Assembly: GCF_017571495.1 (NCBI RefSeq)
Contig: NZ_JAGETZ010000008.1
Location: forward strand, 124,001 to 188,000
Direction: 5' to 3'
Length of the DNA stretch: 64,000 nt
Origin: Hymenobacter negativus
GTDB lineage: Bacteria; Bacteroidota; Bacteroidia; Cytophagales; Hymenobacteraceae
The translations under genes were made by a program, and so were the position numbers. Below, in pieces: positions 17,600 through 25,847 of this stretch; within the stretch, counting starts at the first letter, position 1; each line of letters starts with the position of its first letter. Below the pieces are notes generated by a model. The model was not told where the DNA came from. It saw nothing but the letters and a program-made list of their open reading frames with translations, and searched no databases.

Positions 17600-17840
17600 G
17601 AAATTGAGAAGTTAGTTATTAAGCTACTCGGGCCCGAGGGTAACTCAGCCCCTGTTTTGAACGACATCTTACTCGGAAGGTTGGAGCAGTGTATGGCTTC
17701 TTTCATCCGTAAGCAGCACGAAGGCCTTCTCACGCCCGCATCCGTTGAAAACACTGCAAGCTGTTATGATGTCATAAGGTCCTTCACGCTACCCAGGCCG
17801 ACAGAAGTTATCCACTCTTCCAAAACCCCGCCCAGCCCCA

Positions 17841-18848
17841 ATGCAAGCCCTTCAACTTGATGCCATTCACCAGCCCGCCGTGCTGCGCGAGCTGCCTACG
17901 CCCACGCCCGGACCTGGTGAAATCCTGGTAAAACTTCACGCTGCGGCCCTCAATCACCGCGACGTATTTATTCAGGAAGGCAAGTATGCTGGCATCCGGC
18001 TGCCCTGCACGCTCGGGGCCGACGGCGCGGGCGAAGTAGCCGCGCACGGCCCCAGCGTACCAGCCGATGCGCCGGCCGTGGGGGCCCGCGTGCTCATTTA
18101 CCCGGGCCTGCGCTGGGGCAATAACCCCCGCGCCCAGGCCCGGGACTTTGTGGTGCTGGGCATGCCCGACCCCGGCACGTTTGCCGAATACATCAACCTG
18201 CCGGCCGAATACATATTCCCGCTGCCCACGCACCTGAGCTTCGAGCAGGGTGCCGCGCTGCCATTGGCGGGCCTCACGGCCTACCGGGTCGCCTCCACGC
18301 GTGCGCAGGTGCAGCCCGGCGAGCGGGTGTTGGTGACGGGCGTGGGGGGCGGCGTAGCCGGCACGGCCGTGCAGTTCTGTGCCGCCCGGGGTGCGGAGGT
18401 GTGGGTGACATCCAGCGTTGAAGAGAAAATTGCCCGCGCCCAGACCCTGGGGGCCAAAGGCGGCATCAGCTACAACACCGAGGGCTGGGTAAAAACCCTC
18501 ATTCAGCAAGCCGGCGGGCCGTTCGATGTCATCATCGACAGTGCGGCCGGGGCCGCTTTCGGCGCCCTGCTCGATGCCGCCGCGCCCGGTGGCCGCATTG
18601 TATTCTACGGCGGCACGCTGGGCAACATCCCCGACCTGCCGCCCGCGAAGGTGTTCTGGAAGCAGCTCAGCATTCTGGGCTCTACCATGGGCTCGCTGCA
18701 AGATTTTGCCGATATGCTGGCGCTGGTGACAGAAAAGCAGCTCGTTCCGGTGATAGATGAAGTTTTTCCGTTGGCCGCAGGCGAAGCCGCCCTGCGCCGC
18801 CTCGAAACTGGTGCGCAGTTCGGCAAAGTCGTGTTAAAAATTGTCTGA
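17841..18848 (+). CDS. Zinc-independent medium-chain dehydrogenase / quinone oxidoreductase-like protein
   Basis: A 335-residue cytoplasmic enzyme of the medium-chain dehydrogenase superfamily. The N-terminal GroES-like domain (LPTPTPGPGEILVKLHAAAL, then LGADGAGEV) is followed by the Rossmann domain with VLVTGVGGGVAGTAVQ (about 167-182), the NAD(P)-binding turn. The four-Cys structural zinc cluster and the catalytic Cys are missing, so this is the zeta-crystallin/quinone-oxidoreductase type that uses NADPH on quinones or enones. The true substrate cannot be told. A shorter frame at 17534 across the upstream gap is not supported. Confidence 0.9.
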   Translation: MQALQLDAIHQPAVLRELPTPTPGPGEILVKLHAAALNHRDVFIQEGKYAGIRLPCTLGADGAGEVAAHGPSVPADAPAVGARVLIYPGLRWGNNPRAQARDFVVLGMPDPGTFAEYINLPAEYIFPLPTHLSFEQGAALPLAGLTAYRVASTRAQVQPGERVLVTGVGGGVAGTAVQFCAARGAEVWVTSSVEEKIARAQTLGAKGGISYNTEGWVKTLIQQAGGPFDVIIDSAAGAAFGALLDAAAPGGRIVFYGGTLGNIPDLPPAKVFWKQLSILGSTMGSLQDFADMLALVTEKQLVPVIDEVFPLAAGEAALRRLETGAQFGKVVLKIV

Positions 18849-19014
18849 AACTGCCGCCGAAAAAGAGCTGTATCCTGTCTCGCAAGCCATTGATTTTCAA
18901 AACAATATTTACGCAATAAATAGTGTTAAAATTGGGCCAAAAGGGAATGAAAATGGGCTTCTTAAGGTTAATTAACTGCGCTGAGAATCCAGTTAAAACC
19001 AGCCCGTTTTTGCC

Positions 19015-19284
19015 ATGAAATCCGCCGCCGAATACCTCAATAACCACGTCTTTGAAGCCCGCCGTCCGCGGCGCGAGTTGCAGTCCGTGGTGGCCTACGC
19101 CGACGCAGTGCAAGCCGTAGAGCAGGCCCTGGCCGACGCTGAAAAATACCGCTACCTGCTGATGCGCGCCCTGCGCCGCCACGATAATGACACGGCTGTC
19201 ATCGCGCCGGCCGCTGCTTCCTATTTCACTGATACCACGCCATTGCTGCCGCTATACCCGGCCCATGAGCGCATGGCTGCATAA
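19015..19284 (+). CDS. Small hypothetical protein
   Basis: An 89-residue protein with an amphipathic helical middle (VAYADAVQAVEQALADAEKY) and no signal peptide. No family is recognised. It has its own 166-bp upstream gap that is AT-richer than its surroundings, and a strong terminator downstream, so it is probably expressed as a single gene. Confidence 0.6.
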   Translation: MKSAAEYLNNHVFEARRPRRELQSVVAYADAVQAVEQALADAEKYRYLLMRALRRHDNDTAVIAPAAASYFTDTTPLLPLYPAHERMAA

Positions 19285-19332
19285 TGTCGAACGGACGCGA
19301 AGTGTTGCGTCTCTACATTTTTCAATAGCCAT

Positions 19333-19370
19333 AAAAGAAAGGCCCGAATTTTAATTCGGGCCTTTCTTTT
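19333..19370. terminator. Bidirectional intrinsic terminator
   Basis: AAAGGCCCGAATT / AATTCGGGCCTTT is an almost perfect palindrome flanked by A- and T-runs, between the small plus-strand gene and the end of the minus-strand FAD-binding protein gene. Confidence 0.92.
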
Positions 19371-20762
19371 TCATCCCAGCTTCTCAGCCAAATGCGCTGC
19401 CATCGCAGCCGCTTGCTGTCGGATTTCTGGCACGGCCGTCGATTCGAAATAAGCCGGCCGGCGGCTGGGACCCAGCGTGAACAGGGTGCTGGAAACCCGG
19501 CCATCGGCTCCGCGCAGGGCGCCGTGGGCGTCGGTGAGCAGGCCTAGGTGCAGCGCGTCGGCGGTGAGGTGGCCGGCATCGCGCAGGTGCATCACCAGCG
19601 GGTCGGCAATGCGGGCGTAGTCGAGCAGCGGGCCGGCGCAGCACACTACGTGCTGGGCGGTGTGCCAACAGCCGGCCGTGCCGTGGGGGCGCACCCGTAC
19701 CCGCAAGACGTCGCCATCGGGGATGATTTCACGCACCGTGCCGATGTGCAGTTGTACCAGCCCAGCCTCGGTGAGGGCGGCCACGGCTGCGGCGTTACCG
19801 GGTGGGCTGCGATGCCGCGTCACGGCCCACAAGCCCGCCAAATGCCGCAGAAACCGTCGTTGCTCCGCTAACGGCCACGCCGCCCAGATGCGCCCCAAAT
19901 CCGGCCGCAAGGCATCCAGCACTGCCCGCCAGTTGACTCCTTGCGCCGCGGCGTAGCGCAGGTGCCGCTTGAATACTGCTACCACGTCCGTTACGGTGGT
20001 TGCTCCTGCCACTTCGGGGTAAAAGTTGGGGTAGGATGGCGTGGCGGGGCCGTGCGCGCTGGGCCAGCGGCCGTGGCGGGCTACCACCGTCACGGGGGCG
20101 CGGTGGCCATCCTGGCGTAGGGCCAGCAGCACGTCAATTGACGTTAAACCCGAGCCGATGAGCAGTACGGAGTCGTCGGGGCCGATGCGGCGGATGTTGC
20201 CAATAGCCCACGGGTCGGTGTGGTAGGCGGGATGGTGGAGGTAGCGGTGGTCGGGCCCGGCGGGTGGGGGCGGGGGGAAGTTGCCCAATGCCAGCACCAC
20301 GCAGTCGCTCAGCAGGGTAGTTCCATTGGCCAGCTGCACAGCCCGGCGGCCATCGGGCCGGAGCGGGGCGGTTACAGCAGTGGTCTGGTGCCAGCGCAAA
20401 GGGCCAGTGCTGGAAGCAGGGGCTGCCAAAGCAGCCGTCAGCTCCTGGCTTAAATAGCGCCCATAGGTGCTGCGGGATGCAAATTCGGGTACCCCGGCGG
20501 CGCATTCGGGTTGCCCTGCCAGCCAGGAGGCAAAGTGGTCGGGGGCATCGGGATACAAGCTAAGGGCACCGGGGCGCACGTTGAGCAGGTACTCGGGCCG
20601 CCGGGCGCTGTAGGCTAGGCCGGGGCCAGGAATATCGCGGGGCTCTACCAAGTGAATTTCGGCGTGGGCCAGGGCCGGCTGCTGGCGCAATTGCAACACC
20701 AGGGCCGTGCCCGCGAAGCCGCCGCCCACAACGGTAATGACAGGACGAGCGGGTGGAATCAC
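19371..20762 (-). CDS. FAD/NAD(P)-binding protein (NAD_binding_9 type)
   Basis: A 463-residue cytoplasmic flavoprotein. ITVVGGGFAGTALVLQL (about 9-25) is the FAD-binding GxGxxG turn. It continues in GPGLAYS and EYLLNVRPGALSLYPDAPDH, which fit the FAD_NAD_binding_9 group (YdhS-like proteins). A second dinucleotide-binding turn is seen in SVLLIGSGLTSIDVLLAL (about 200-217). The reaction is not known for this group. It is followed on the same strand, 67 bp upstream, by hldD, but a shared transcript is uncertain. Confidence 0.82.
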   Translation of the reverse strand: MIPPARPVITVVGGGFAGTALVLQLRQQPALAHAEIHLVEPRDIPGPGLAYSARRPEYLLNVRPGALSLYPDAPDHFASWLAGQPECAAGVPEFASRSTYGRYLSQELTAALAAPASSTGPLRWHQTTAVTAPLRPDGRRAVQLANGTTLLSDCVVLALGNFPPPPPAGPDHRYLHHPAYHTDPWAIGNIRRIGPDDSVLLIGSGLTSIDVLLALRQDGHRAPVTVVARHGRWPSAHGPATPSYPNFYPEVAGATTVTDVVAVFKRHLRYAAAQGVNWRAVLDALRPDLGRIWAAWPLAEQRRFLRHLAGLWAVTRHRSPPGNAAAVAALTEAGLVQLHIGTVREIIPDGDVLRVRVRPHGTAGCWHTAQHVVCCAGPLLDYARIADPLVMHLRDAGHLTADALHLGLLTDAHGALRGADGRVSSTLFTLGPSRRPAYFESTAVPEIRQQAAAMAAHLAEKLG

Positions 20763-20829
20763 AGATGGAAGGATTGGGATAGTAGAACTGATGACAGACG
20801 GTACACGCCAAATGCGTCTCTACGCTTTG

Positions 20830-21798
20830 CTACATGTACCGGCCCGGCACCAGATAATTCTGCACGTAGTCAGCAATGCCGTCTTCCAGCCGTGTAAACG
20901 GCCGGTCGTAGCCAATGCTTTTCAGCTTGCTCATATCGGCTTCGGTGAAGTACTGGTACTTGTCGCGGATGTCCTCCGGCGTGTCTCTGAACTGAATATC
21001 CGCCGTGCGGCCCAAGGCATTGAAGGTGTTCAGTGCCAGGTCCAGGAAGGTGCGGGCCGTGCCGCTACCCAAGTTGTAGATGCCCGAGTGGGTGCGGTGG
21101 TTCAGCAGGAAAAAGCACACTTCCACCACGTCCTTCACGTACACAAAATCGCGCATCTGCCCGCCATCGGTGTAGTTGGGGTTATGCGATTTGAACAGCA
21201 TCATCGAGCCTGACTGCTGAATCTGGTGGAAGGCGTGCATGATGACCGAAGCCATGCGGCCCTTGTGGTACTCATTGGGCCCGTACACGTTAAAAAACTT
21301 CAGCCCAGCCCAGAAATACGGTTTTTCTTCCTGCTGCAGAGCCCAGTTGTCAAAGTCGTTTTTCGAGTCTCCGTAGGGGTTCAGGGGGCGGTAGAGCGGA
21401 AATAGTGCTTCTTCGGTATCGGTGTAGCCCAGGGTGCCGTCGCCGTAGGTCGCGGCCGAGGAGGCGTATACCAGCGGCAGGTTGTAGCGCACGCAGGCCT
21501 GCCACATCTGCTTGGAATAGTTCAGGTTAAGTACATCAAACACGGCCGGGTCCATCTCCGTGGTATCGGTGCGGGCCCCGAGGTGGAAGATGAATTCCAC
21601 CTGCTCGTGGTTGGCATCGAGCCAGTCGAAAAACGTTTCGCGGTCCACGTATTCGCGCAGCTTCTTGCCTTCGATGTTGGGCAGCTTTTTCTCGATGGAA
21701 AAATTATCCACCACCACGATGTCGTTAAAATTGGCGGCATTGAGGCGGGAAACAAGGCAGCTGGCAATGAAGCCGGCCGCACCAGTGACTACTATCAT
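20830..21798 (-). CDS. hldD: ADP-L-glycero-D-manno-heptose 6-epimerase
   Basis: A 322-residue enzyme of the extended SDR type. It converts ADP-D-glycero-beta-D-manno-heptose to the L-glycero form, the last step in making the heptose donor for the inner core of lipopolysaccharide. GAAGFIAS (about 6-13) is the NADP turn. The catalytic set is Y142 and K146 in PYGDSKND with serines in YASSAATYG (about 111-119). FNVYGPNEYHKGRMASV is a family-typical block. lpxB, another lipopolysaccharide gene, lies 2.7 kb away. The start at 21798 gives the usual short lead before the Rossmann strand. Confidence 0.93.
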   Translation of the reverse strand: MIVVTGAAGFIASCLVSRLNAANFNDIVVVDNFSIEKKLPNIEGKKLREYVDRETFFDWLDANHEQVEFIFHLGARTDTTEMDPAVFDVLNLNYSKQMWQACVRYNLPLVYASSAATYGDGTLGYTDTEEALFPLYRPLNPYGDSKNDFDNWALQQEEKPYFWAGLKFFNVYGPNEYHKGRMASVIMHAFHQIQQSGSMMLFKSHNPNYTDGGQMRDFVYVKDVVEVCFFLLNHRTHSGIYNLGSGTARTFLDLALNTFNALGRTADIQFRDTPEDIRDKYQYFTEADMSKLKSIGYDRPFTRLEDGIADYVQNYLVPGRYM

Positions 21799-21843
21799 GG
21801 GGAGCGGAGTTGGGATGCGGCAAAGGTAAACCGGCTAGCTGAA

Positions 21844-21927
21844 CGAGTACCGCGAATTTTCAATCCGGCCCCGCGCCCTTAGGATTACGCTTGTTGCGCG
21901 GGGCGAAATGAAATTCCGCAGTACTCG
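21844..21927. repeat. Nested inverted repeat ahead of the ABC binding-protein gene
   Basis: The outer arms 21844-21859 and 21911-21927 (CGAGTACCGCGAATTT versus AAATTCCGCAGTACTCG) pair with few mismatches. Inner arms 21869-21876 and 21896-21903 (CCCCGCGC / GCGCGGGG) pair exactly. The left outer arm matches the arm of the hairpin at 33887, so this looks like an expanded member of the same repeat family. It sits between divergent genes and could also act in regulation of the gene at 21959. Confidence 0.7.
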
Positions 21928-21958
21928 GGCCACGCAGTGCCGGTTCTACCTTTGCCCC

Positions 21959-22864
21959 ATGCGTTTTCGATTACTGCTTTTACCCCTGGCCTTGCTGCTG
22001 GGTTGCCAATCCGAGTCTGAGCAAAAAGCCACCGTGCAGGTGCGCGACGGCATGGGCCGGACCCTCACGCTGCCCGCGCACCCGCGCCGCGTGCTGGCCC
22101 TAGCCCCCAGCATGACCGAAATCCTGTTCGCCGTGGCCGATACTGCCACCATCGTGGCCCGCGTGCCCCAGGACAATTATCCCGCCGGCGTCTACCGCAA
22201 GCCCGTTGTCAACAACTACCCGCTCGACCTGGAAAAGCTGGTGTTGCTCAAGCCCGATGTGGTCTTCACCACCGAAGGCATCACCTCCGTTGATGACGCC
22301 CAGCGTCTCCAGAAACTGGGTATTCCGGTGTATTATCAGCGCTACCGCCGCGTAGAGGATGTTTTCAAAGGCATTGATGAAGTGGGCCGAATACTCGGGC
22401 GCGATGCGCAAGCCAAACACCTCACGGATTCGCTCCGTCAGCGCATGCATGCCTTACAGCCAGAAGATTACGATGGCAATGAGCCCAGGGTGCTGGCCAT
22501 CACCTGGATTGACCCTATTTATTGCTACGGTCAGAATACGCTGTTCACGGACGAAATCCACTTTGCTGGTGGCCAGAATGCCATCACCGAAACCTTCCCA
22601 CAGCCCTACCCAGCCCTGACCCGCGAGTACATCCTCAAGCTGAACCCCGACGTGCTGCTCGGCGGCAGCTTTGAGAAGCTGGACAGCACGTTTTTCAAAA
22701 ACTATCCTGAGCTGAAGCGCATCAATGCCTATAAGAACCACCGCGTCTTTGCCATCACCGGAAACCTTATGGAACGGCCCGGCCCTCGGGTAGTAGAATC
22801 GGTGCGCGAGCTGCGGGAACTGCTTGCGCCGCGCCTCGGCAATTCGCTGCCCCCTGCCCGCTGA
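21959..22864 (+). CDS. ABC transporter substrate-binding lipoprotein (FecB/BtuF type)
   Basis: The ATG at 21959 (MRFRLLLLPLALLLGCQ) gives a clean lipoprotein signal with lipobox LLLGC; a start at 21908 would lie inside an inverted repeat. The 301-residue protein has the class III periplasmic binding-protein pattern: GRTLTLPAHPRRVLALAPS, TEILFAV, KPDVVFTTEG and the long linking helix before VLAITWID. These proteins bind iron-siderophore, haem or cobalamin and hand it to the FecCD permease encoded next, whose start overlaps this stop by one base. No ATPase gene follows, so the ATP-binding subunit must be elsewhere. Confidence 0.88.
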   Translation: MRFRLLLLPLALLLGCQSESEQKATVQVRDGMGRTLTLPAHPRRVLALAPSMTEILFAVADTATIVARVPQDNYPAGVYRKPVVNNYPLDLEKLVLLKPDVVFTTEGITSVDDAQRLQKLGIPVYYQRYRRVEDVFKGIDEVGRILGRDAQAKHLTDSLRQRMHALQPEDYDGNEPRVLAITWIDPIYCYGQNTLFTDEIHFAGGQNAITETFPQPYPALTREYILKLNPDVLLGGSFEKLDSTFFKNYPELKRINAYKNHRVFAITGNLMERPGPRVVESVRELRELLAPRLGNSLPPAR

Positions 22865-23865
22865 TGCCAACTCGTCGCCCCGTATTGTGGCTCATAGCAG
22901 GCCTGCTGCTCACGCTGGCGCTGGTGGTGCTGGGCCTGCGGGTGGGGAGCTATGCTACATCGTATAGCTTCATTCTAAATGCTTTCTGGCACTACAACCC
23001 CGCCGACCCCGCCCAGCTAGTGCTGGTGCAGCTGCGGCTGCCGCGGCTGCTGCTGGCGCTGCTGGCCGGCGCCAGCCTGGCCGTGAGCGGCTACCTGCTC
23101 CAAACCCTCGTCACCAACCCGCTGGCCGACCCGTACCTGCTGGGTACGGCCTCGGGGGCTTCGCTGGGCGCTATTGCTTCCTATGTACTGGTGCCGTCGC
23201 TCACGGTGATGGGCGTGTACCTGCCGCCGGTGGCTGCGCTGGCCGGGGCCTTCACGGCCACGTTGCTGGTGGTGGCGCTGGGTACGCGGCGGGGCCGGAT
23301 TCTGCCCGCCCCGCTGCTGCTGGCCGGTGTGTCAGTGGGGGCGCTGGCGGCGGCCATCGGCAGCCTGCTCACCTTTCTGGCGTCGCCCGAGGGCAGCTTG
23401 CGGAGCGTGGTGTTCTGGGCGTTTGGTAGTTTTGAGCGGGCGGGCTGGGACGTGCTGCCATATCCGGCCGCGGCGCTGGTTATCAGCTTATTCGTGTTGG
23501 CCTTTCTGCAAAAAGATTTGAACCTGCTGCTGCTGGGGGAGGAGCGGGCTGCTGCGCTGGGGCTGCCCGTGGCGCGGCTGCGCTGGCTGCTGGTGCTGCT
23601 GGCGGCCGGCCTCACGGGTGGGGTGGTGGCGCTATGCGGGCCGGTGGGTTTCGTGGGGCTGCTGGCTCCGCACCTCACGCGCCGGCTGCTGGGCACCACG
23701 GGCCGCTACAATATACTGATATGCGCGGTGCTCGGCGGTGCCTTCCTGCTGGCCTGCGACTTGCTGGCGCGCGTGCTCTACCCACCGGCCGGGCTGCCGG
23801 TGGGCCTGGTCACGGCCCTGTTTGGGGTACCCTTCTTCGTATATTTGCTGCGGAAAAATAATTAA
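22864..23865 (+). CDS. FecCD-family ABC transporter permease
   Basis: A 333-residue inner-membrane protein with nine or ten hydrophobic helices, the usual size for FecCD/BtuC permeases. LVLVQLRLPRLLLALLAGAS and LLQTLVTNPLADPYLLGTAS are family-typical early blocks, and GPVGFVGLLAPHLTRRLLG is the coupling segment that contacts the ATPase. It moves iron-chelate or cobalamin across the inner membrane with the binding protein encoded upstream. Its start overlaps the upstream stop, so the two are translated together. The gene after it is queD, not an ATPase. Confidence 0.93.
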   Translation: MPTRRPVLWLIAGLLLTLALVVLGLRVGSYATSYSFILNAFWHYNPADPAQLVLVQLRLPRLLLALLAGASLAVSGYLLQTLVTNPLADPYLLGTASGASLGAIASYVLVPSLTVMGVYLPPVAALAGAFTATLLVVALGTRRGRILPAPLLLAGVSVGALAAAIGSLLTFLASPEGSLRSVVFWAFGSFERAGWDVLPYPAAALVISLFVLAFLQKDLNLLLLGEERAAALGLPVARLRWLLVLLAAGLTGGVVALCGPVGFVGLLAPHLTRRLLGTTGRYNILICAVLGGAFLLACDLLARVLYPPAGLPVGLVTALFGVPFFVYLLRKNN

Positions 23866-23951
23866 GCTGTTAGCTACTAGCTGACAGTTGTTAGCTCCGC
23901 TTTACGGAGCTTATTGAAAAGCTAATGGCTAATAGCTGACAGCTAACAGCT
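23865..23951. repeat. Inverted repeat between the permease gene and queD
   Basis: Outer arms AGCTGTTAGCT (23865-23875) and AGCTAACAGCT (23941-23951) enclose further AGCTGACAG-like words and a central hairpin GCTCCG / CGGAGC (23894-23910). The whole fills the gap before queD. A related but not identical word set lies at 34905-34930. Confidence 0.8.
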
Positions 23952-23961
23952 AAAAATCAGA

Positions 23962-24378
23962 ATGATATACATCAGCCGCCAGGAACACTTCAACGCCGCC
24001 CACAAGCTCTACAACCCCAAGTGGAGCGAGGAGCGCAACCGCGAAGTGTTCGGCCCCTGTGCCAATACCAATTGGCACGGCCACAACTACGACCTCATCG
24101 TGACGGTGAAGGGCGAACCCGACCCTGAAACCGGCTTCGTGGTCGATTTAAAGGCCCTTTCCGACCTGCTCCGCGTGCACATCACCGACCAGGTCGACCA
24201 CAAAAACCTCAACCTCGACGTGCCCTTCATGGCCGGCCAGATGGCCAGCACCGAAAACCTGGCCGTCGCCTTCTGGCAAATCATCGAGCGCGAATTGCCT
24301 GCTATTACCGGCGCTAAGCTCCACTGCGTCAAGCTATACGAAACCCCGCGCAACTTTGTGGAATACTACGGCGGGTAG
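23962..24378 (+). CDS. queD: 6-carboxy-5,6,7,8-tetrahydropterin synthase
   Basis: A 138-residue QueD/PTPS-family enzyme. It turns dihydroneopterin triphosphate into 6-carboxytetrahydropterin, the second step of preQ0/queuosine synthesis for tRNA modification. The zinc ligands are H14 (in AAHKL) with H39 and H41 in WHGHNYD. The catalytic Cys is C33 (GPCANTN), and the Asp-His pair is in QVDHKNLNLD. The other queuosine genes are not in the window. The gene is flanked on both sides by long inverted repeats. Confidence 0.92.
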   Translation: MIYISRQEHFNAAHKLYNPKWSEERNREVFGPCANTNWHGHNYDLIVTVKGEPDPETGFVVDLKALSDLLRVHITDQVDHKNLNLDVPFMAGQMASTENLAVAFWQIIERELPAITGAKLHCVKLYETPRNFVEYYGG

Positions 24379-24492
24379 AAGTTTTGAAATTTGAGGGTTG
24401 AATGTTGAGTTGTGGGGCCATCCCGAACAAGCAGCCATCATCTGATAAGTAACCCCTCAATTCAAAACTCAACATTCAACCCTCAAAACTTC
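24378..24492. repeat. Long inverted repeat between queD and lpxB
   Basis: A left arm of about 40 bp (24378-24417, GAAGTTTTGAAATTTGAGGG...) pairs with the right arm at 24453-24492 (...CCCTCAAAACTTC), with short indels. The loop is 35 bp. The right arm stops 4 bp before the GTG start of lpxB, so the RNA hairpin could affect lpxB translation. Confidence 0.88.
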
Positions 24493-24496
24493 TAAA

Positions 24497-25609
24497 GTGA
24501 AATACTACCTCATTGCCGGCGAACGCTCGGGCGATTTCCACGCTTCTCACCTCATGCGCGAGCTGCGCCAGCAGGATACCGCCGCGCAGTTTCGTTACTG
24601 GGGCGGCGATATGATGCAGGGCGAAGGCGGCGAGCTGGTGCGCCACTACCAGGATTTGGCCATCATGGGCTTTCTGGAGGCTGCTACCAGCGTGCTCAAG
24701 TTTCGCGGATACCTCAAGCAGTGCCAGCAGGACATCCTGACTTTTAAGCCCGATGTACTGATTTTGGTTGACTATGCGGGCTTCAATCTGCGCATGGCTC
24801 GGTTTGCCAAAGAGCACGGCATCAAGGTGTTCTATTATATTTCGCCCAAAATATGGGCCTGGAACCAGAGCCGCGTCGAGCAGGTGAAATCCTACGTCGA
24901 CAAGATGTTCGTCATCCTGCCCTTCGAGGAGGAGTTCTACCAGAAATTTGGCTACGATGTCGACTACGCCGGCAACCCCACCGCCGATGCCGTGGCCGAG
25001 TTCAAGCCAACTTCCGATTTCTTTGAGCGCAACCGCCTCGACCGAGAGAAGCCCATTATTGCCGTGCTGCCGGGCTCGCGCAAGCAGGAAATCGAGGAGA
25101 TGCTGCACGAGATGATTGCCATTTTGCCCGGCTTTCAGGAGTATCAGTTTGTGGTGGCGGGTGTCAACAACCTCGACCCCAACTACTACAAGCACTTCCA
25201 CCGCAACAACATCCGCTTCGTTTTCGACCAAACATTTGACCTGCTGAGCCATGCCAAAGCTGCCTTGGTGACAAGCGGCACGGCCACCCTCGAAACGGCA
25301 TTGTTCGGCGTGCCCCAGATTGTGTGCTACCGCACCAGCGCCATCACCTATGCCATTGGCAAAATGGTTATCAAGGTGCCCTATATCTCCCTAGTAAATC
25401 TGGTGGTGGGCCGTGAGGTGGTGAAAGAGCTCATCCAAGGCGAGTTTAATGCCCGCAACCTGCTTGATGAGCTTCGCAATCTGCTGACCGACCCGGATTA
25501 TATGGCCCGCCTCAAAAGTGGCTATGCCGAGTTGCGCCAGAAGCTTGGGCAGCAGCAGGCTGCTAAAAAGACGGCCGAGCTAATGGTGAAATACCTGCGG
25601 GCCAGCTAG
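24497..25609 (+). CDS. lpxB: Lipid-A-disaccharide synthase
   Basis: A 370-residue GT19 enzyme. It joins UDP-2,3-diacylglucosamine and lipid X to form lipid A disaccharide on the inner face of the inner membrane. Family blocks are YYLIAGERSGDFHASHLM (start), YWGGDMMQGEGGE, MGFLEA, PKIWAWNQSRVEQVKSYVDK, YAGNPTADAV, IAVLPGSRKQEIEEML and SGTATLETALFGVPQIVCYR. The start is a GTG (GTGAAATAC). A strong terminator follows, so it ends the unit. Confidence 0.95.
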   Translation: MKYYLIAGERSGDFHASHLMRELRQQDTAAQFRYWGGDMMQGEGGELVRHYQDLAIMGFLEAATSVLKFRGYLKQCQQDILTFKPDVLILVDYAGFNLRMARFAKEHGIKVFYYISPKIWAWNQSRVEQVKSYVDKMFVILPFEEEFYQKFGYDVDYAGNPTADAVAEFKPTSDFFERNRLDREKPIIAVLPGSRKQEIEEMLHEMIAILPGFQEYQFVVAGVNNLDPNYYKHFHRNNIRFVFDQTFDLLSHAKAALVTSGTATLETALFGVPQIVCYRTSAITYAIGKMVIKVPYISLVNLVVGREVVKELIQGEFNARNLLDELRNLLTDPDYMARLKSGYAELRQKLGQQQAAKKTAELMVKYLRAS

Positions 25610-25666
25610 AAAACGGGTTGCCAATACCTCTTTTTTAGTTCGTATTCACGTTTGTATAGTGATGAG

Positions 25667-25696
25667 AAGCCCCAATGTGCAGCATTGGGGCTTTTT
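25667..25696 (+). terminator. Intrinsic terminator of lpxB
   Basis: AAGCCCCAATG / CATTGGGGCTT stem with a T-run, 58 bp past the lpxB stop. Confidence 0.9.
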
Positions 25697-25847
25697 CATG
25701 CCTGTTTCAGTAGCGAAGGGTCTGGTGAGTTTTGGAGCGGTAAGGAGCGGGAGCTTGTCGATAAAGGCGGGGGATTGGGCGACGTAATAGCCGACGCTTA
25801 GGGTTTTCTGTTAAATTTACAATCTCACTTCAACTCATTCTTTCTTA

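Noticed and set aside
17534..17860. 108-codon plus-strand frame ahead of the oxidoreductase
   Set aside because: Its first part is antisense to the TerB-like gene, and there is no family match or clear start.
19371..21798. Operon of the FAD-binding protein and hldD
   Set aside because: They are same-strand and 67 bp apart, but have no functional link and no clear evidence for a shared transcript; left open rather than claimed.
23865..23961. preQ1-type riboswitch upstream of queD
   Set aside because: The stretch is a symmetrical repeat of AGCT-rich words; no preQ1 aptamer features are visible.
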